64,000 bases of DNA from Neobacillus sp. PS3-34 (GCF_030915465.1 NZ_CP133267.1:4825001-4889000), one strand, 5' to 3'. Positions 28,931 to 38,591 are shown, numbered from the stretch's first letter. Numbers and translations are program-made. The notes: generated from the sequence alone by a model not told the origin.

Positions 28931-29571
28931 CGCAGTTCAAATCTCCTTTCAATGAAGCTGGCAAAAATGGAAATTAAGTAAATGATAATAAAGTAAATAA
29001 TACCGACTATCAGCCAGATCTTGAATGCCTCGAACGTTGCAGAGGCCTGGATCTGCCCTTGCTGAGTTAAATCGGCAATACCTATTACCGATAAAAGCGA
29101 CGTATCTTTTAAGCTAATGATTGATTGGTTCGTAATGGTAGGGAGCATTCGCCTGAATGCCTGTGGCAGGATGATATATCTCATTGCTTGAGAACCTGTA
29201 AGGCCAAGAGATCTTGCCGCTTCGGTTTGGCCTTTATCAATCGATTGAATACCAGCCCTTATAATTTCGGCAAAATAGGCACCTGCATTGATGGCAACTG
29301 TTATGATCCCTGCCGTTGTACTGTTTAAAGAAATCAAATGTAAGGAATTTACGCCAAAGTAGATAAAGAATAACTGAACAATAAAAGGCGTACCTCTTAT
29401 TGCATTCACATAAGTCATTGCAATTCCGTTTAGAATTTTAATTGGGGCTAATCGCATCAAAGCTACCAATAAACCAATGATAAAACCTAGAATTATGGCA
29501 ATTACAAAAATATAGATTGTTACTTGAAGTCCTTTTAGCAAAATAGGTAAAGCTGAAAGTATAATATCCAC
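28927..29571 (-). CDS. Polar amino acid ABC transporter, permease
   Basis: 214 residues with five or so membrane helices and the HisM/GlnP EAA motif: [31 protein letters not shown]. The leading helix [21 protein letters not shown] is typical. It forms the membrane channel with the ATPase, probably as a homodimer because only one permease gene is present. Confidence 0.94.
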   Translation of the reverse strand: MDIILSALPILLKGLQVTIYIFVIAIILGFIIGLLVALMRLAPIKILNGIAMTYVNAIRGTPFIVQLFFIYFGVNSLHLISLNSTTAGIITVAINAGAYFAEIIRAGIQSIDKGQTEAARSLGLTGSQAMRYIILPQAFRRMLPTITNQSIISLKDTSLLSVIGIADLTQQGQIQASATFEAFKIWLIVGIIYFIIIYLISIFASFIERRFELR

Positions 29572-29632
29572 AAACGTTCATCTCCTTTTAAAAAGGGGGC
29601 GCGCTTTAAGCACGCCCTTTAATCAAAAAATT

Positions 29633-30394
29633 TTATTTACCAAGATATGATTTGATGATTTTGTCGTAAGTTCCATCTTTCTTTAACTCTGTTAAACCTT
29701 TATTAATTTTTTTCATTAAATCCTTGTTTTGGCCTTTTAATACGGCAATTCCATACTGATCTCCATTCAAGCGGTCACCGACGATTTTTAAGCCAAGGTC
29801 TTTTTTCGCGATCGCATAGGAGATGACCGGATAATCTTCAATTAGAGCATCCGCATTTCCGTTAGCTACTTCCTGGAACATGGCTGGGCTATCGTTGAAT
29901 TGAACAACTTTAATTCCGAGTTTAGACGCATTATCCTGCGCGTATTTAGCTCCAGTTGTCCCTTTTTTAACTGCTACCGTTTTTCCTTTAAGGTCATCAA
30001 CTGATTTAGTCGTTGTATTATCCTTTTTAACAACCACAGTTAATCCTGCATCAAAATATGGCTTTGAAAAGTCGACTACCTTTTTTCTTTCATCTGTAAT
30101 ACTCATACCTGCTATTGCTACGTCAAGCTGATTGGCTTGCATTGCCGGGATGATTCCGCCGAAATCCATTGGAGAGAGTTTAATTTTGAAGCCCTGATTC
30201 TTTGCAATCGCATTGATTAAATCAATATCGATTCCTTTATATTCGTTGCCTTCTTTAAACTCGAACGGAGGATACGTTGTGTCCACTCCGACATTATATA
30301 CCTTGTTTTTATCACCCGCTGAATCACTGTTTCCACAAGCAGCGATAAAAATAGTAAGAAGCATCAACAAACTAAACAAGCCAATTTTTTTCAT
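29633..30394 (-). CDS. Amino acid ABC transporter, substrate-binding lipoprotein
   Basis: About 253 residues. The lipoprotein signal MKKIGLFSLLMLLTIFIAAC ends in the lipidated cysteine. SBP_bac_3 features follow: YNVGVDTTYPPFEFKEGNEY, GIDIDLINAIAKNQGFK, VDFSKPYFDAG, KKGTTGAKYA, and a C-terminal KGLTELKKDGTYDKI. It binds a polar amino acid outside the membrane. I start at ATG 30394 because AAGGATGGG sits 7 bases before it; another ATG lies 4 codons upstream. It is the first gene of the three-gene operon. Confidence 0.93.
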   Translation of the reverse strand: MKKIGLFSLLMLLTIFIAACGNSDSAGDKNKVYNVGVDTTYPPFEFKEGNEYKGIDIDLINAIAKNQGFKIKLSPMDFGGIIPAMQANQLDVAIAGMSITDERKKVVDFSKPYFDAGLTVVVKKDNTTTKSVDDLKGKTVAVKKGTTGAKYAQDNASKLGIKVVQFNDSPAMFQEVANGNADALIEDYPVISYAIAKKDLGLKIVGDRLNGDQYGIAVLKGQNKDLMKKINKGLTELKKDGTYDKIIKSYLGK

Positions 30395-30684
30395 TTTACA
30401 ACCCATCCTTTTTAGTTAATGATCAATCACGGTTTGAGAATTTTGAAAAAGCTAGCAAATTAATTAGCTCATCTCTCTTTACCCCTAATTAACTGAAACA
30501 AATCGATTAAAATGATTATTTTTTCGAAATATTAATTTTTGTTTAAAATTGACGAATGTCCATGAAGGTGCCAGACAACCTTTCCCATGAAACTTTTGGT
30601 ATCCTTTCCCATTATTTTTTTTAAGAATATTAATTTAAAATAAAGAAATCTACGGTAATAAAATAATAATTTTCGGGGGAAGAA

Positions 30685-32421
30685 ATGAGCGTATTTTTTT
30701 CATTAGCTGCACTGATAACGGCTTTACTTTTTGTTTTGACAACAAGGCTGGAGATTTTAAAAGGAGCACCAAATAATTTTACATTTGGCTTTTATGTCGC
30801 AGCTAAATTTGTAGTCGGTTATTTATGGGGAGTTTTTATATTCAATATTGTTTTACTAGATACAACGTTTTTAGCTTATATTAAAAGCCTTGCTATTTTC
30901 ATAGCTGCCGCGATGATTTGGGAATCAACATGGTCGATTTCCAAAAGTAAAAAGAATTTTGCGGTATATTATTTTTTGCCAGGAGTATGTACTGCAGCAG
31001 CATTTCTCATCTTGGTGATTTTCTATCCGATGACTATTGCGGATCAGAAGTTTAATGCAGCAAACGGATCGCTTTCAAAGGAAAAGAACCTTGAAGCAAC
31101 TGATGAGAAGCATCTTCCGGTTGTTGGAGATGACTATGCAGAGTATGTAGCAAAGCGGGAGCTCTCAACATGGAAGAAGAACATCAGTTATTTTGAATTA
31201 GGATATGGAATCAAGCAAAGCATCAATGGAACCCTATACTATGTGTATCCGATTGAATATCGCGGTTACTCAAAATGGTTGAAGGGGCAGCCAGTTCCTG
31301 GATTCATCAAGGTCAATGCGGAGAATCCCAACGCTGAAGCGGAGTTTGTCAAAAGCGACATGAGATATGTACCTTCCGCCTATTTCAACGATAATGTATC
31401 CAGAATGGTACGCAAAAAAAATCCAACTACCCTTCTGATGGATCCTAGTTTTGAAATCGATGATCAAAATCACCCCTTCTATGTTGTGCCTTATGGACAC
31501 TTTGAAGCATTGCGTAATATCCGGATTGTTGACGGCGCCATATTGGTTGACCCAAAAACAGGCGAACAAAAGAAATATGAAACAAAGGATGTTCCCAAAT
31601 TCGTCGACCAAATCATTCCCACCGATATTGCTTTTGAAAGAATGCAATGGTACGGAGAATATCGTGAAGGCGGTTGGTTTAATGCGAACGGATTGCTCGG
31701 TACCGGCATTTTGGCTTCCCAAACAGGAGTTGTTGAACCAACTGATTGGGGCGATGCAGACAGTGTTTTCGGACTTTACGATAAAGCAAATCAATTATCC
31801 TGGTTTTCGGATTTTACGAATCCAACAAGTGATTCGGATACGATGGTTGGGTTTGCGATGATGAATGCACGCAACGGGAAAATTGACTATTACGAAAATG
31901 TGAGCGGCGTATCCGGCTCGGATGCAAAAGGCGTTTCCCAAAAAGGAACGCTTAAAGCGGAAGATTTAAAGGGAAATGTCCGCGGGCTCTTCCAAATCTA
32001 CGGCCAGCCGACATGGCTTGTCAGCCTGGAGGATAAGAGTGGTGTCTACCGCTACACAGCGTTTGTCAACGTAAAGGACGCACAGGTATACGCTTATGCC
32101 AAAGACGTGAATGAAGCATTGAATAACTATGAAACGGCCATCGCAACGGGAATGACAGGCCAAAATGCATCTGCTTCAAAAGATGCGAAAGAATCTGTGA
32201 TTTCAGGAAGTGTTGTTTCTGTCTATAAGCGAGAAGTAAAAGATAAAACCATGGTCCAATTTCTCCTGGACAACAGTGATAAAATCTTCACGGTTACCGC
32301 AAGTGAGTATCCATACGCGATGTTTATTGAAACTGGGCATCGTTTGAACCTTACCTATATTGATACTAAAAACATAAATGTTTCCGTGAAATCATTGAAA
32401 GATATAACCTTAAAGAAATAA
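30685..32421 (+). CDS. Large membrane-anchored protein, unknown function
   Basis: 578 residues. Four membrane helices lie in the first 120 residues (SVFFSLAALITALLFVL, FYVAAKFVVGYLWGVFIF, LAYIKSLAIFIAAAMIW, YYFLPGVCTAAAFLILVIF). A 450-residue outer part follows with repeated paired strands (YYVYPIEYRGYSKW, PFYVVPYGHFEALRNI, YGQPTWLVSLEDKSGVYRYT) and a C-terminal OB-like strand set (VISGSVVSVYKREV...). Similar proteins occur in Bacillus without assigned role. It is preceded by GGGGGAAG and is monocistronic. Confidence 0.75.
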   Translation: MSVFFSLAALITALLFVLTTRLEILKGAPNNFTFGFYVAAKFVVGYLWGVFIFNIVLLDTTFLAYIKSLAIFIAAAMIWESTWSISKSKKNFAVYYFLPGVCTAAAFLILVIFYPMTIADQKFNAANGSLSKEKNLEATDEKHLPVVGDDYAEYVAKRELSTWKKNISYFELGYGIKQSINGTLYYVYPIEYRGYSKWLKGQPVPGFIKVNAENPNAEAEFVKSDMRYVPSAYFNDNVSRMVRKKNPTTLLMDPSFEIDDQNHPFYVVPYGHFEALRNIRIVDGAILVDPKTGEQKKYETKDVPKFVDQIIPTDIAFERMQWYGEYREGGWFNANGLLGTGILASQTGVVEPTDWGDADSVFGLYDKANQLSWFSDFTNPTSDSDTMVGFAMMNARNGKIDYYENVSGVSGSDAKGVSQKGTLKAEDLKGNVRGLFQIYGQPTWLVSLEDKSGVYRYTAFVNVKDAQVYAYAKDVNEALNNYETAIATGMTGQNASASKDAKESVISGSVVSVYKREVKDKTMVQFLLDNSDKIFTVTASEYPYAMFIETGHRLNLTYIDTKNINVSVKSLKDITLKK

Positions 32422-32426
32422 ACATG

Positions 32427-32458
32427 AAAAAGCTATCCGATGAATTGGATAGCTTTTT
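32427..32458 (+). terminator. Intrinsic terminator
   Basis: AAAAAGCTATCC and GGATAGCTTTTT form a 12-bp stem with an 8-base loop and T-run. Confidence 0.9.
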
Positions 32459-32660
32459 CTATTAAGGAAAGAACCTTTTCTTTATCTTAAAAATATAAAT
32501 TTCTCCCCTATCGTTTTTCGAAAATGGTAATTCACACCATTCCCCTGACAAATAATACGTGTTATAGTGTACAATTGGTGAACAAAATATTAAGTGAATG
32601 ATTTTATATATATTTTTCTTAAATGCGATGAAAATGAAAATGAAATGAGTGTGAAAATAG

Positions 32661-34217
32661 ATGAGTATTTTAACAGTTAAAGACCTAAGTCACGGATTTG
32701 GTGATCGTGCTATTTTCGATAATGTTTCCTTCCGCTTGTTAAAAGGAGAACACATCGCTTTGGTTGGTGCAAACGGTGAAGGTAAATCTACGTTTATGAA
32801 TATCATTACGGGACAACTTCAGCCTGATGATGGAAAAGTAGAATGGGCTAGGAATCAACGGGTCGGTTACCTCGATCAGCATGCTGTTTTGCAAAAAGGA
32901 TTGACCATCCGTGACGTACTAAAAACAGCGTTTCAATATCTCTTCGATGTTGAAATGAATATTAATAATATTTACGGAAAAATGGCGGACGTTACCCCTG
33001 AAGAAATGGAAAAGATGTTAGATGAAGTTGGTACATTACAGGATATTTTAACAAATAATGATTTCTATGTTATTGATGCTAAAGTTGAAGAAGTGGCGCG
33101 TGGACTTGGTCTTGATGATGTAGGCCTGGAAAAGGATGTTCATGATTTAAGCGGTGGACAAAGAACAAAGGTATTATTGGCCAAGCTTTTACTGGAGAAA
33201 CCAGATATCCTTTTATTAGATGAACCTACTAACTATTTGGACGAACAACATATTGAGTGGTTAAGACGTTACCTGCAAGAGTACGAAAATGCATTTTTAT
33301 TAATATCACATGACATCCCATTCCTTAATAGTGTTGTGAATGTCATTTACCACTTAGAAAACCAAGAATTAAATCGCTATGTGGGCGATTATAATAATTT
33401 CCTTACCATTTACGAAGCAAAAAAACTACAAGTCGAAGCCGCTTTTAAGCGACAACAAGCAGAAATTTCCAATTTAAAGGATTTTGTAGCCCGTAATAAA
33501 GCAAGGGCATCTACTAGTAATCTGGCCATGTCGAGACAGAAAAAACTTGATAAAATGGAGATTATTGAAGTAGGACATGAAAGACCGAAGCCTGATTTCA
33601 ATTTTAAAGAAGCAAGAACCTCTGGTAAAACAATTTTTGAAACGAAAGAATTAGTGATTGGTTACGAAGAACCGCTGTCAAAAACGTTAAATCTCTTTAT
33701 GGAACGCGGACAAAAGGTTGCCTTGGTTGGCGCAAACGGCATTGGTAAAACAACGCTCCTTCGAAGTATCCTTGGAGAAATACAGGCTCTTTCTGGTGAA
33801 GTTGAACGCGGTGAACACCAATATATTGGTTATTTTGAACAAGAAGTGAAAACGGCGAATCAAAACACTTGTATCGAAGAAGTTTGGAATGAGTTCCCTC
33901 ATTTAAGCCAAGGAGAAGTTCGTGCGGCTCTTGCAAGATGTGGATTAACGAGAAAACACATTGAAAGTAAAATATCGGTTTTAAGTGGTGGAGAAAAAGC
34001 GAAAGTAAGGTTATGTAAGCTTCTTAACCGTGAAAGCAATATCCTTGTTTTCGATGAGCCGACAAACCATTTGGATGTAGATGCAAAGAATGAGCTTAAA
34101 CGTGCATTGAAATCGTATAAGGGTAGCATTCTTCTCATCTCCCATGAACCTGAATTTTATCAAGAAGTGGTTACAGAAGTTTGGAACGTAGAATCATGGA
34201 CAACTAAAGCACTATAA
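32661..34217 (+). CDS. ABC-F family ATPase (ribosome-associated type)
   Basis: 518 residues with two ATPase domains and no membrane part. Domain 1: GANGEGKST, LSGGQRTKVLLAKLL, DILLLDEPTNYLD. A charged helical linker (AAFKRQQAEISNLKDFVARN) follows. Domain 2: GANGIGKTTLL, LSGGEKAKVRLCKLL, ILVFDEPTNHLDVD. ABC-F proteins act on the ribosome in translation or antibiotic protection. The short linker and lack of C-terminal extension suggest a housekeeping YbiT/YkpA-like member rather than a resistance protein. Confidence 0.93.
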   Translation: MSILTVKDLSHGFGDRAIFDNVSFRLLKGEHIALVGANGEGKSTFMNIITGQLQPDDGKVEWARNQRVGYLDQHAVLQKGLTIRDVLKTAFQYLFDVEMNINNIYGKMADVTPEEMEKMLDEVGTLQDILTNNDFYVIDAKVEEVARGLGLDDVGLEKDVHDLSGGQRTKVLLAKLLLEKPDILLLDEPTNYLDEQHIEWLRRYLQEYENAFLLISHDIPFLNSVVNVIYHLENQELNRYVGDYNNFLTIYEAKKLQVEAAFKRQQAEISNLKDFVARNKARASTSNLAMSRQKKLDKMEIIEVGHERPKPDFNFKEARTSGKTIFETKELVIGYEEPLSKTLNLFMERGQKVALVGANGIGKTTLLRSILGEIQALSGEVERGEHQYIGYFEQEVKTANQNTCIEEVWNEFPHLSQGEVRAALARCGLTRKHIESKISVLSGGEKAKVRLCKLLNRESNILVFDEPTNHLDVDAKNELKRALKSYKGSILLISHEPEFYQEVVTEVWNVESWTTKAL

Positions 34218-34227
34218 TTTTAAAATC

Positions 34228-34258
34228 AAAAGCCTCCCTTTTTAAAGGAGGCTTTTTT
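34228..34258 (+). terminator. Intrinsic terminator
   Basis: AAAAGCCTCC, a 9-base loop, GGAGGCTTTTTT. It may act in both directions for the converging gene at 34271. Confidence 0.9.
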
Positions 34259-34270
34259 GTTGATAATTTT

Positions 34271-34705
34271 TTAAAGCGATTGCCACGTGGTTTTTAACCA
34301 GCTGTCAAAGTCAGTACCCTTTTCACCTTCGTATGCATCATAGACATCCAGTCGCATCTTTTTTAACTTCTCGCTAAACTCTTCATACGAATGCCCTTCA
34401 GGCAAACTCTTCTTTATTCTTTTGAAGATTTTAGTTGCATCTTTAATCAATTCTCCTTTTTTCTGAGGAGGTAATACAACATCTTCTCCAAATGCCTGGA
34501 GTTTATGGAAAGCAATTTTTTGGATTTTATAAACTGGATCGTTCGCCATTCTGCCTTTAAGAACATCGATTGTTTGTTTACTTTTCCACTTACCTAATTC
34601 GTCAATGGCATCTAAACGGTCTCTCCAACTAGACGTACGACTAGCAGCTTTTTTTAATTCCTCATAATTTGCAGGTAACTCACTTTTCACTTCTTTATTA
34701 TTCAA
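34271..34705 (-). CDS. HEAT-repeat-like protein
   Basis: 144 residues, all helical. The central part DRLDAIDELGKWKSKQTIDVLKGRMANDPVYKIQKIAFHKLQAFG has the PBS/HEAT repeat look, followed by a basic helix and an acidic C-terminus. It is probably cytoplasmic and involved in protein contacts. The start ATG 34705 follows AAGGAGACAGG. Function not known. Confidence 0.65.
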   Translation of the reverse strand: MNNKEVKSELPANYEELKKAASRTSSWRDRLDAIDELGKWKSKQTIDVLKGRMANDPVYKIQKIAFHKLQAFGEDVVLPPQKKGELIKDATKIFKRIKKSLPEGHSYEEFSEKLKKMRLDVYDAYEGEKGTDFDSWLKTTWQSL

Positions 34706-34887
34706 GAATCCTGTCTCCTTCTAAAAAAAAATATGCCTTACAATTGTATCACTTTCTTTCGACGTGCATACCTTTTTTTTCACGTTCCCCGAAAATTACG
34801 AATAAATTTAGTGTTTGACACCTTTTTTTAAAACACACTAATAAAAATCACCTAAAAAAAGGATTAGGGATTACTAAGAATGTATGC

Positions 34888-34965
34888 TATACTTTGTCTA
34901 CCATTTGCTTTATTCTATTTGAGTCTCCGCCCTACTCTTTTCAGAGTAGGGTTTTTTATTTTTTA
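34888..34965 (+). ncRNA. Possible small RNA between a -10 and a strong terminator
   Basis: TGCTATACT (extended -10, TATACT at 34888-34893) is followed about 36 bases later by CCCTACTC (34930-34937) / GAGTAGGG (34944-34951) and T6ATT6. No ORF fits between them. A transcript of about 65 bases would result. The terminator might instead belong to an unseen longer transcript. Confidence 0.35.
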
Positions 34966-35145
34966 TCCTTCAACGATTTGCTTTTAAAAAACTTTTATAA
35001 AACAACAATCTTTTAAAAAACAGCCTCGATTTTTGACAAAAAGAAAATTGACTATTTTATCGCAGTCATGAATTATTTTTTTCAACTAATGCCCCCGTTT
35101 TGTTGTACAAGGTCGAGAATAATTAAAAGCAACCACCTTTTCCCG
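34966..35145. other. Gene-free stretch
   Basis: AT-rich; no gene or clear site seen. Confidence 0.4.
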
Positions 35146-35564
35146 CTACTTATGTTCATAATCTATTACTTCTACTTTAAAACCATGATTACATCCAATC
35201 TTGGGGCTGTCGCAAGATGGAGAAACTCTAACTTTAACCAAGTCATCTGCATATTCCAATGGGCTATTACGATTATTAGGAACTCGAAGGCTCATGGAAA
35301 TATCATAAGAATGATTATTGTTGTATACAATATCAAAAATCCTCTGTGACTGCCAACCAAATGTAGCTGAATCATTACCTGGATATTCTTTCATCACTCT
35401 TTTATCAATAGATGGAAATATAATATCTTTAATAATATCCTCTGGTGTGACATACCAGTTATCTGCAAATGGTTTAATTTGCTTTGGTTCTGGAGGTTTA
35501 GCATAAGCTAATGTCCTGTGTCAAATATTAAAGAAATGGTGAAAAGGACAATGATTTTCTTCAT
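35146..35564 (-). pseudogene. Secreted hypothetical protein, frameshifted in the signal peptide
   Basis: ATG 35564 with GTGAG upstream encodes MKKIIVLFTISLIFDTGH then stops. The mature part continues in another frame as LAYAKPPEPKQIKPFADNWY, SATFGWQSQRIFDIVYNN and DLVKVRVSPSCDSPKIGC, to TAG at 35146. One lost base near 35512 would explain it. It looks like a small secreted Bacillus protein with two cysteines in VSPSCDSPKIGC. I cannot name the family. Confidence 0.65.
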
Positions 35565-35668
35565 GATTCTCACTCCCATAATTTTAAAGTTAGATTTCGT
35601 ATCTTCAAATAATATTATCCACATCAAGACAACCAGTACCCTCTACAACAACAAGAAAAGCGATTGCT

Positions 35669-35702
35669 CTTATTCAATAATCGCACCCGTTTGTTCAATA
35701 AG
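35669..35702 (-). repeat. Hairpin element copy (35.7 kb)
   Basis: CTTATTCAAT (35669-35678) and GTTCAATAAG (35693-35702) around AATCGCACCCGTTT. Confidence 0.8.
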
Positions 35703-35737
35703 AAAGGGACACTAAAATCCCTCTTGCACGAAATACA

Positions 35738-36112
35738 CTAATCCAAATTACTGTAGATTTTGCTGATTTCCTGAAATTTACTCTTAAAAAAAATTATGGA
35801 ATCATTTTTGTTCAGTTCAGGATATTGTTCGGTGACCATATTGAAAAAGTCCTGTATAGATTTTAATGTTCCATTTAAGAACTCTTTCTTATCAATAATA
35901 AAGGTCCTATCTATTGGCATTTTTTCTTGAAATGTGATATTCAGACCGTCATACCAATGTTCTTTTATACCTTCTTCTTCGTCTTCAATAAATGTATGCA
36001 TAAATAATTTAATTACATCATCTCCATTTACAACCACAAAATTAAATATTTGTGGATGATCACCTAATTCATATTGAATTTCAATATAAAAATAATAACT
36101 TATATGAGTAAA
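35738..36112 (-). pseudogene. Hypothetical protein, 5' end missing
   Basis: The longest conventional start is GTG 36037 (VVVNGDDVIKLFMHTFIEDE), but coding-like sequence in the same frame extends back to 36112 ([20 protein letters not shown]) with no start codon, and a hairpin element begins 7 bases beyond (36119). The gene therefore seems cut at its 5' end at the element. The protein is acidic, soluble and of unknown family; it could be an immunity-type protein. Confidence 0.5.
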
Positions 36113-36118
36113 TTATAT

Positions 36119-36147
36119 CTTATTAAACTAATCTGCCCGTTAATAAG
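36119..36147 (-). repeat. Hairpin element copy (36.1 kb)
   Basis: CTTATTAAAC (36119-36128), CTGCCC, GTTAATAAG (36139-36147). Gene fragments lie on both sides. Confidence 0.75.
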
Positions 36148-36202
36148 AAAAAAGCCACCAAAATGGCAGCCGATCTTTAAAAGTGATTGCTCATTTCAAC
36201 TG

Positions 36203-36340
36203 TTCATTAAACGTGGGACATATAATCCTGCTTCTATCGGTAAGAATGTCTCACACGGGTGTATAAGAATGTTTAACCATGGTGTTCTAGAATTATCATC
36301 TAGAGTTACAATTGGGACGAAGGTTTTTATTCATAAATAA
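36203..36340 (+). pseudogene. L,D-transpeptidase (YkuD) C-terminal fragment
   Basis: [35 protein letters not shown] and [10 protein letters not shown] carry the YkuD active-site motif (SHGCIRM, catalytic Cys) and the closing G-T-x-V-x-I strand. The N-terminal two thirds, including LysM or signal sequence, are absent. The intact enzyme crosslinks peptidoglycan. The upstream break is close to the element at 36119. Confidence 0.75.
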
Positions 36341-36740
36341 ACCTTTTATGGGTCTATTTTGTATGCCTTTTTTCAGTTTTAATTTTCATGGGAGTTTAAG
36401 TGTAATCCTTTACATCAAAAGTAACTCATCGTGAGAACTCCGGTGTAATTCATTTATTATAAAAAACAGGTGCATTACCTGTCGTTGGTAATACACCTGG
36501 TCATTGAGTCCTTAATTCTGGAACTTTCTTCTTATCTAATCGGTCTTTTAAGAACATTTGAGGTATTTCTAATACTCTTGATATTTCTTGCATCTCTTTG
36601 CATGTTTAACAATATAAGTTTATCTTACTTCTTAGTAACCATAAAGAAACATAACAACACAATAAAGAAGGCAAGCAATCCAGTTTATAGGCTCACCTTT
36701 AACCTCTATGATGAAGAAATGAAAACGAAAACGCGGCAAG
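36341..36740. other. Gene-poor stretch
   Basis: Only a 30-codon minus-strand frame (about 36506-36598, MQEISRVLEIPQMFLKDRLD...) resembles the end of a helix-turn-helix protein; it has no firm start. A TTTTAATTTTCATGGGA block near 36378 recalls similar blocks at 24600 and 41545. Confidence 0.35.
36461..36499 (-). terminator. Intrinsic terminator
   Basis: Minus strand AGGTGTATTACC / GGTAATGCACCT with a 7-base loop and GTTTTTT. It is probably the terminator of yabR, about 240 bases downstream of its stop. Confidence 0.75.
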
Positions 36741-37175
36741 TTAACCACGTCTTCCTCCTCTTCCACCTCGTTTTCCTTCAGTATTACGTTTTAGAGAAGT
36801 TAAGCTCTCTTCACTTCTCTTTAAGAATTGTGACATTTTATCTTCAAAGGTTTCTCTTGGTTTAAAGTTTCCTTTAGAACGATCATTCCCTCTTCCTTGA
36901 GCTGGGCGAGGGCGCTGCTTATAAGAAGATTGCCCTTCAGGTTTATCTATGGTTTGCTTAATGGATAAGGCAACCTTTCCTTCTTTCTCACTTAACACTT
37001 TTACTTCAACCATATCGCCAATTTTCAGATGATCATTAACATCTTTTACATAGCTATCAGCAACTTCACTGATATGCACAAGACCTGTTGTTCCTCCAGG
37101 TAATTCTACGAATGCTCCAAAATTAGTTATACCAGTTACTTTCCCTTGAACCTTACTTCCTATTTCTATTGACAT
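36741..37175 (-). CDS. yabR: S1-domain RNA-binding protein, YabR-like
   Basis: 144 residues. An S1 domain (1-75) opens MSIEIGSKVQGKVTGITNFG and continues FVELPGGTTGLVHISEVADS, which matches B. subtilis YabR closely. The tail is basic and low in complexity (SYKQRPRPAQGRGNDRSKGN ... RGGRGGRRG). It probably binds RNA or ribosomes. YabR is normally beside divIC in the fts region; here it stands alone among accessory genes. An YugI-type paralogue is the alternative name. Confidence 0.85.
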   Translation of the reverse strand: MSIEIGSKVQGKVTGITNFGAFVELPGGTTGLVHISEVADSYVKDVNDHLKIGDMVEVKVLSEKEGKVALSIKQTIDKPEGQSSYKQRPRPAQGRGNDRSKGNFKPRETFEDKMSQFLKRSEESLTSLKRNTEGKRGGRGGRRG

Positions 37176-37270
37176 TAAAATAATGTGCCTCCTCGATATG
37201 TTACAAACACTTTATTATAACAAAGGAATAGTTGTAATATCAAATTAGATAGTTTATAGATAGGATCGGA

Positions 37271-37301
37271 CTTCAACTAACGCCCCCGTTACTTCAAGAA
37301 G
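37271..37301 (-). repeat. Hairpin element copy (37.3 kb)
   Basis: CTTCAACTAACG, CCCCC, GTTACTTCAAGAAG: arms differ from other copies but still pair. Confidence 0.65.
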
Positions 37302-37346
37302 CATCAAATAATAAAGCTACATGTACAACGAAAATTAGCAATGTTA

Positions 37347-37727
37347 TTATTGAAGGTTCTCAAAAAAAACAATTCTATTTCCGAATGGGTCTCCAATGCA
37401 AACCTCCCGAGAATTCCAAGGGGTTGTTTCGATGCCAGGACGAGCATATTTGTATTTCTTTGATATAAGATTTGAATGGAGTAACTCTAAGTTTTCTACT
37501 TCAATTCTTAAAGCACCTCCAGGACAACAATCTCCATGATGTTCTGAAAGATGAATAATACAATTCCCATAAGAAATTTGCATGTATAAAGGTAGATTAT
37601 CTTCAAATCGATGCTCCCAATCTAACTCAAATTCCAAAAATGTTAAATAAAATTCTTTGGCCTTTTCCTCATTAAAAATACGTAGGATTGGAGTGGGGCT
37701 TTTCATAGTTATTTTAGATGTGCTCAT
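37347..37727 (-). CDS. VOC / glyoxalase-superfamily protein
   Basis: About 126 residues from ATG 37727 (AAAGGTGAT 7 bases upstream; a GTG at 37739 overlaps that site). Glyoxalase/bleomycin-resistance fold: TPILRIFNEEKAKEFYLTFLEFELDWEH, LYMQISYGNCIIHLSEHHGD, and the closing PFGNRIVFFEN. The His of LSEHHGD and the last Glu are possible metal ligands. Such proteins bind or modify small molecules, sometimes antibiotics; no substrate is inferred. It is a single gene between elements. Confidence 0.88.
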   Translation of the reverse strand: MSTSKITMKSPTPILRIFNEEKAKEFYLTFLEFELDWEHRFEDNLPLYMQISYGNCIIHLSEHHGDCCPGGALRIEVENLELLHSNLISKKYKYARPGIETTPWNSREVCIGDPFGNRIVFFENLQ

Positions 37728-37838
37728 TTTATATATCACCTTTTTTATATGTATTTTAGAACTTAATTACTCCTTATGAACCATTTTTTAGCATTTGTTA
37801 CTAAACATCTTATATTAGTTCAAAAAATTATATTCTTC

Positions 37839-37930
37839 TTTAAGTAGCTGGCCCTATAGCACAATAAGAAAAGCAGGTGCGGCCACATCTCCTTGTTTAA
37901 CTCTAGCACCCGATAGTTTAAGTGAAATTC
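37839..37930 (-). repeat. Composite intergenic element (37.9 kb)
   Basis: CTTTAAGTAGCTGGCCC / TATAGCACAATAAG, then AAAAGCAGGTGCGGCC (terminator arm), then GCACCCGATAGTTTAAG. It resembles the composites at 38.6 and 42.1 kb. Confidence 0.65.
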
Positions 37931-38010
37931 TTCACAATTTTTCTTTAACAAAAAAAGGCTGCTGCTGCAACCCTAATTCTAAACTATGCTCCCTTCTTTA
38001 TCCTATATTA

Positions 38011-38514
38011 TTAAAGTGGTGGATTACCCATTCCTAAAGGAATCCAATCCTCTTTCGGTGGTCCGTATACCCCGAATGGTTTTAATCCTGCTTGTCGGAT
38101 AAGAATGGTAGCTTGTCCACGATGATGAACAATATGTTTAATTAAGCCCATCAGAATTGAAGCATTTGTTTCTTCTCTTCCGAACGCAATTTGAATTTGT
38201 TTCAAAGAATCATCTGTCCATTGTTGTTTAATAGCCTCTGCTGCTTGAGCACTTACCTTTTTAAAAGTTTCAGCGATTTCTTTTGCTGTTGTCGGAACAT
38301 TTTCAGCATTTTCAACCTTATCCATTTTAACACCAAATTTGTTTAAATAATTTGGAACGTTTGTGGTGAAATGCCACAAAATTCTACCCAAAGTACGTCC
38401 TTCAGGATAAACTTGTTGTTTTAATGAATCATCTGTCAAGCCATCCAAAACTTTTTGAGATAATGCCGCTTCTTTATTCCATTCTTTAATAAAGTCTGAA
38501 ATTGTTACGTACAT
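38011..38514 (-). CDS. DinB family protein
   Basis: 167 residues with DinB-type histidines in TLGRILWHFTTNVPNYL and LIKHIVHHRGQATILIRQAG. The C-terminus GVYGPPKEDWIPLGMGNPPL is seen in a subset of DinB-like proteins. It may bind a divalent metal and act on a thiol or small molecule. There are three DinB proteins in this window (751, 38011, 47033), all unlinked. It lies between element copies. Confidence 0.88.
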   Translation of the reverse strand: MYVTISDFIKEWNKEAALSQKVLDGLTDDSLKQQVYPEGRTLGRILWHFTTNVPNYLNKFGVKMDKVENAENVPTTAKEIAETFKKVSAQAAEAIKQQWTDDSLKQIQIAFGREETNASILMGLIKHIVHHRGQATILIRQAGLKPFGVYGPPKEDWIPLGMGNPPL

Positions 38515-38591
38515 AAATTACTCCTCCATTTTCATATAGAATTGATATGTATTTTTCAAAACCTATTATAAAACATTTGTTCGCATATTTA

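Noticed and set aside
36470..36865. Plus-strand gene opposite yabR
   Set aside because: Antisense to a well-supported S1-domain gene and its terminator; composition is that of a shadow frame.
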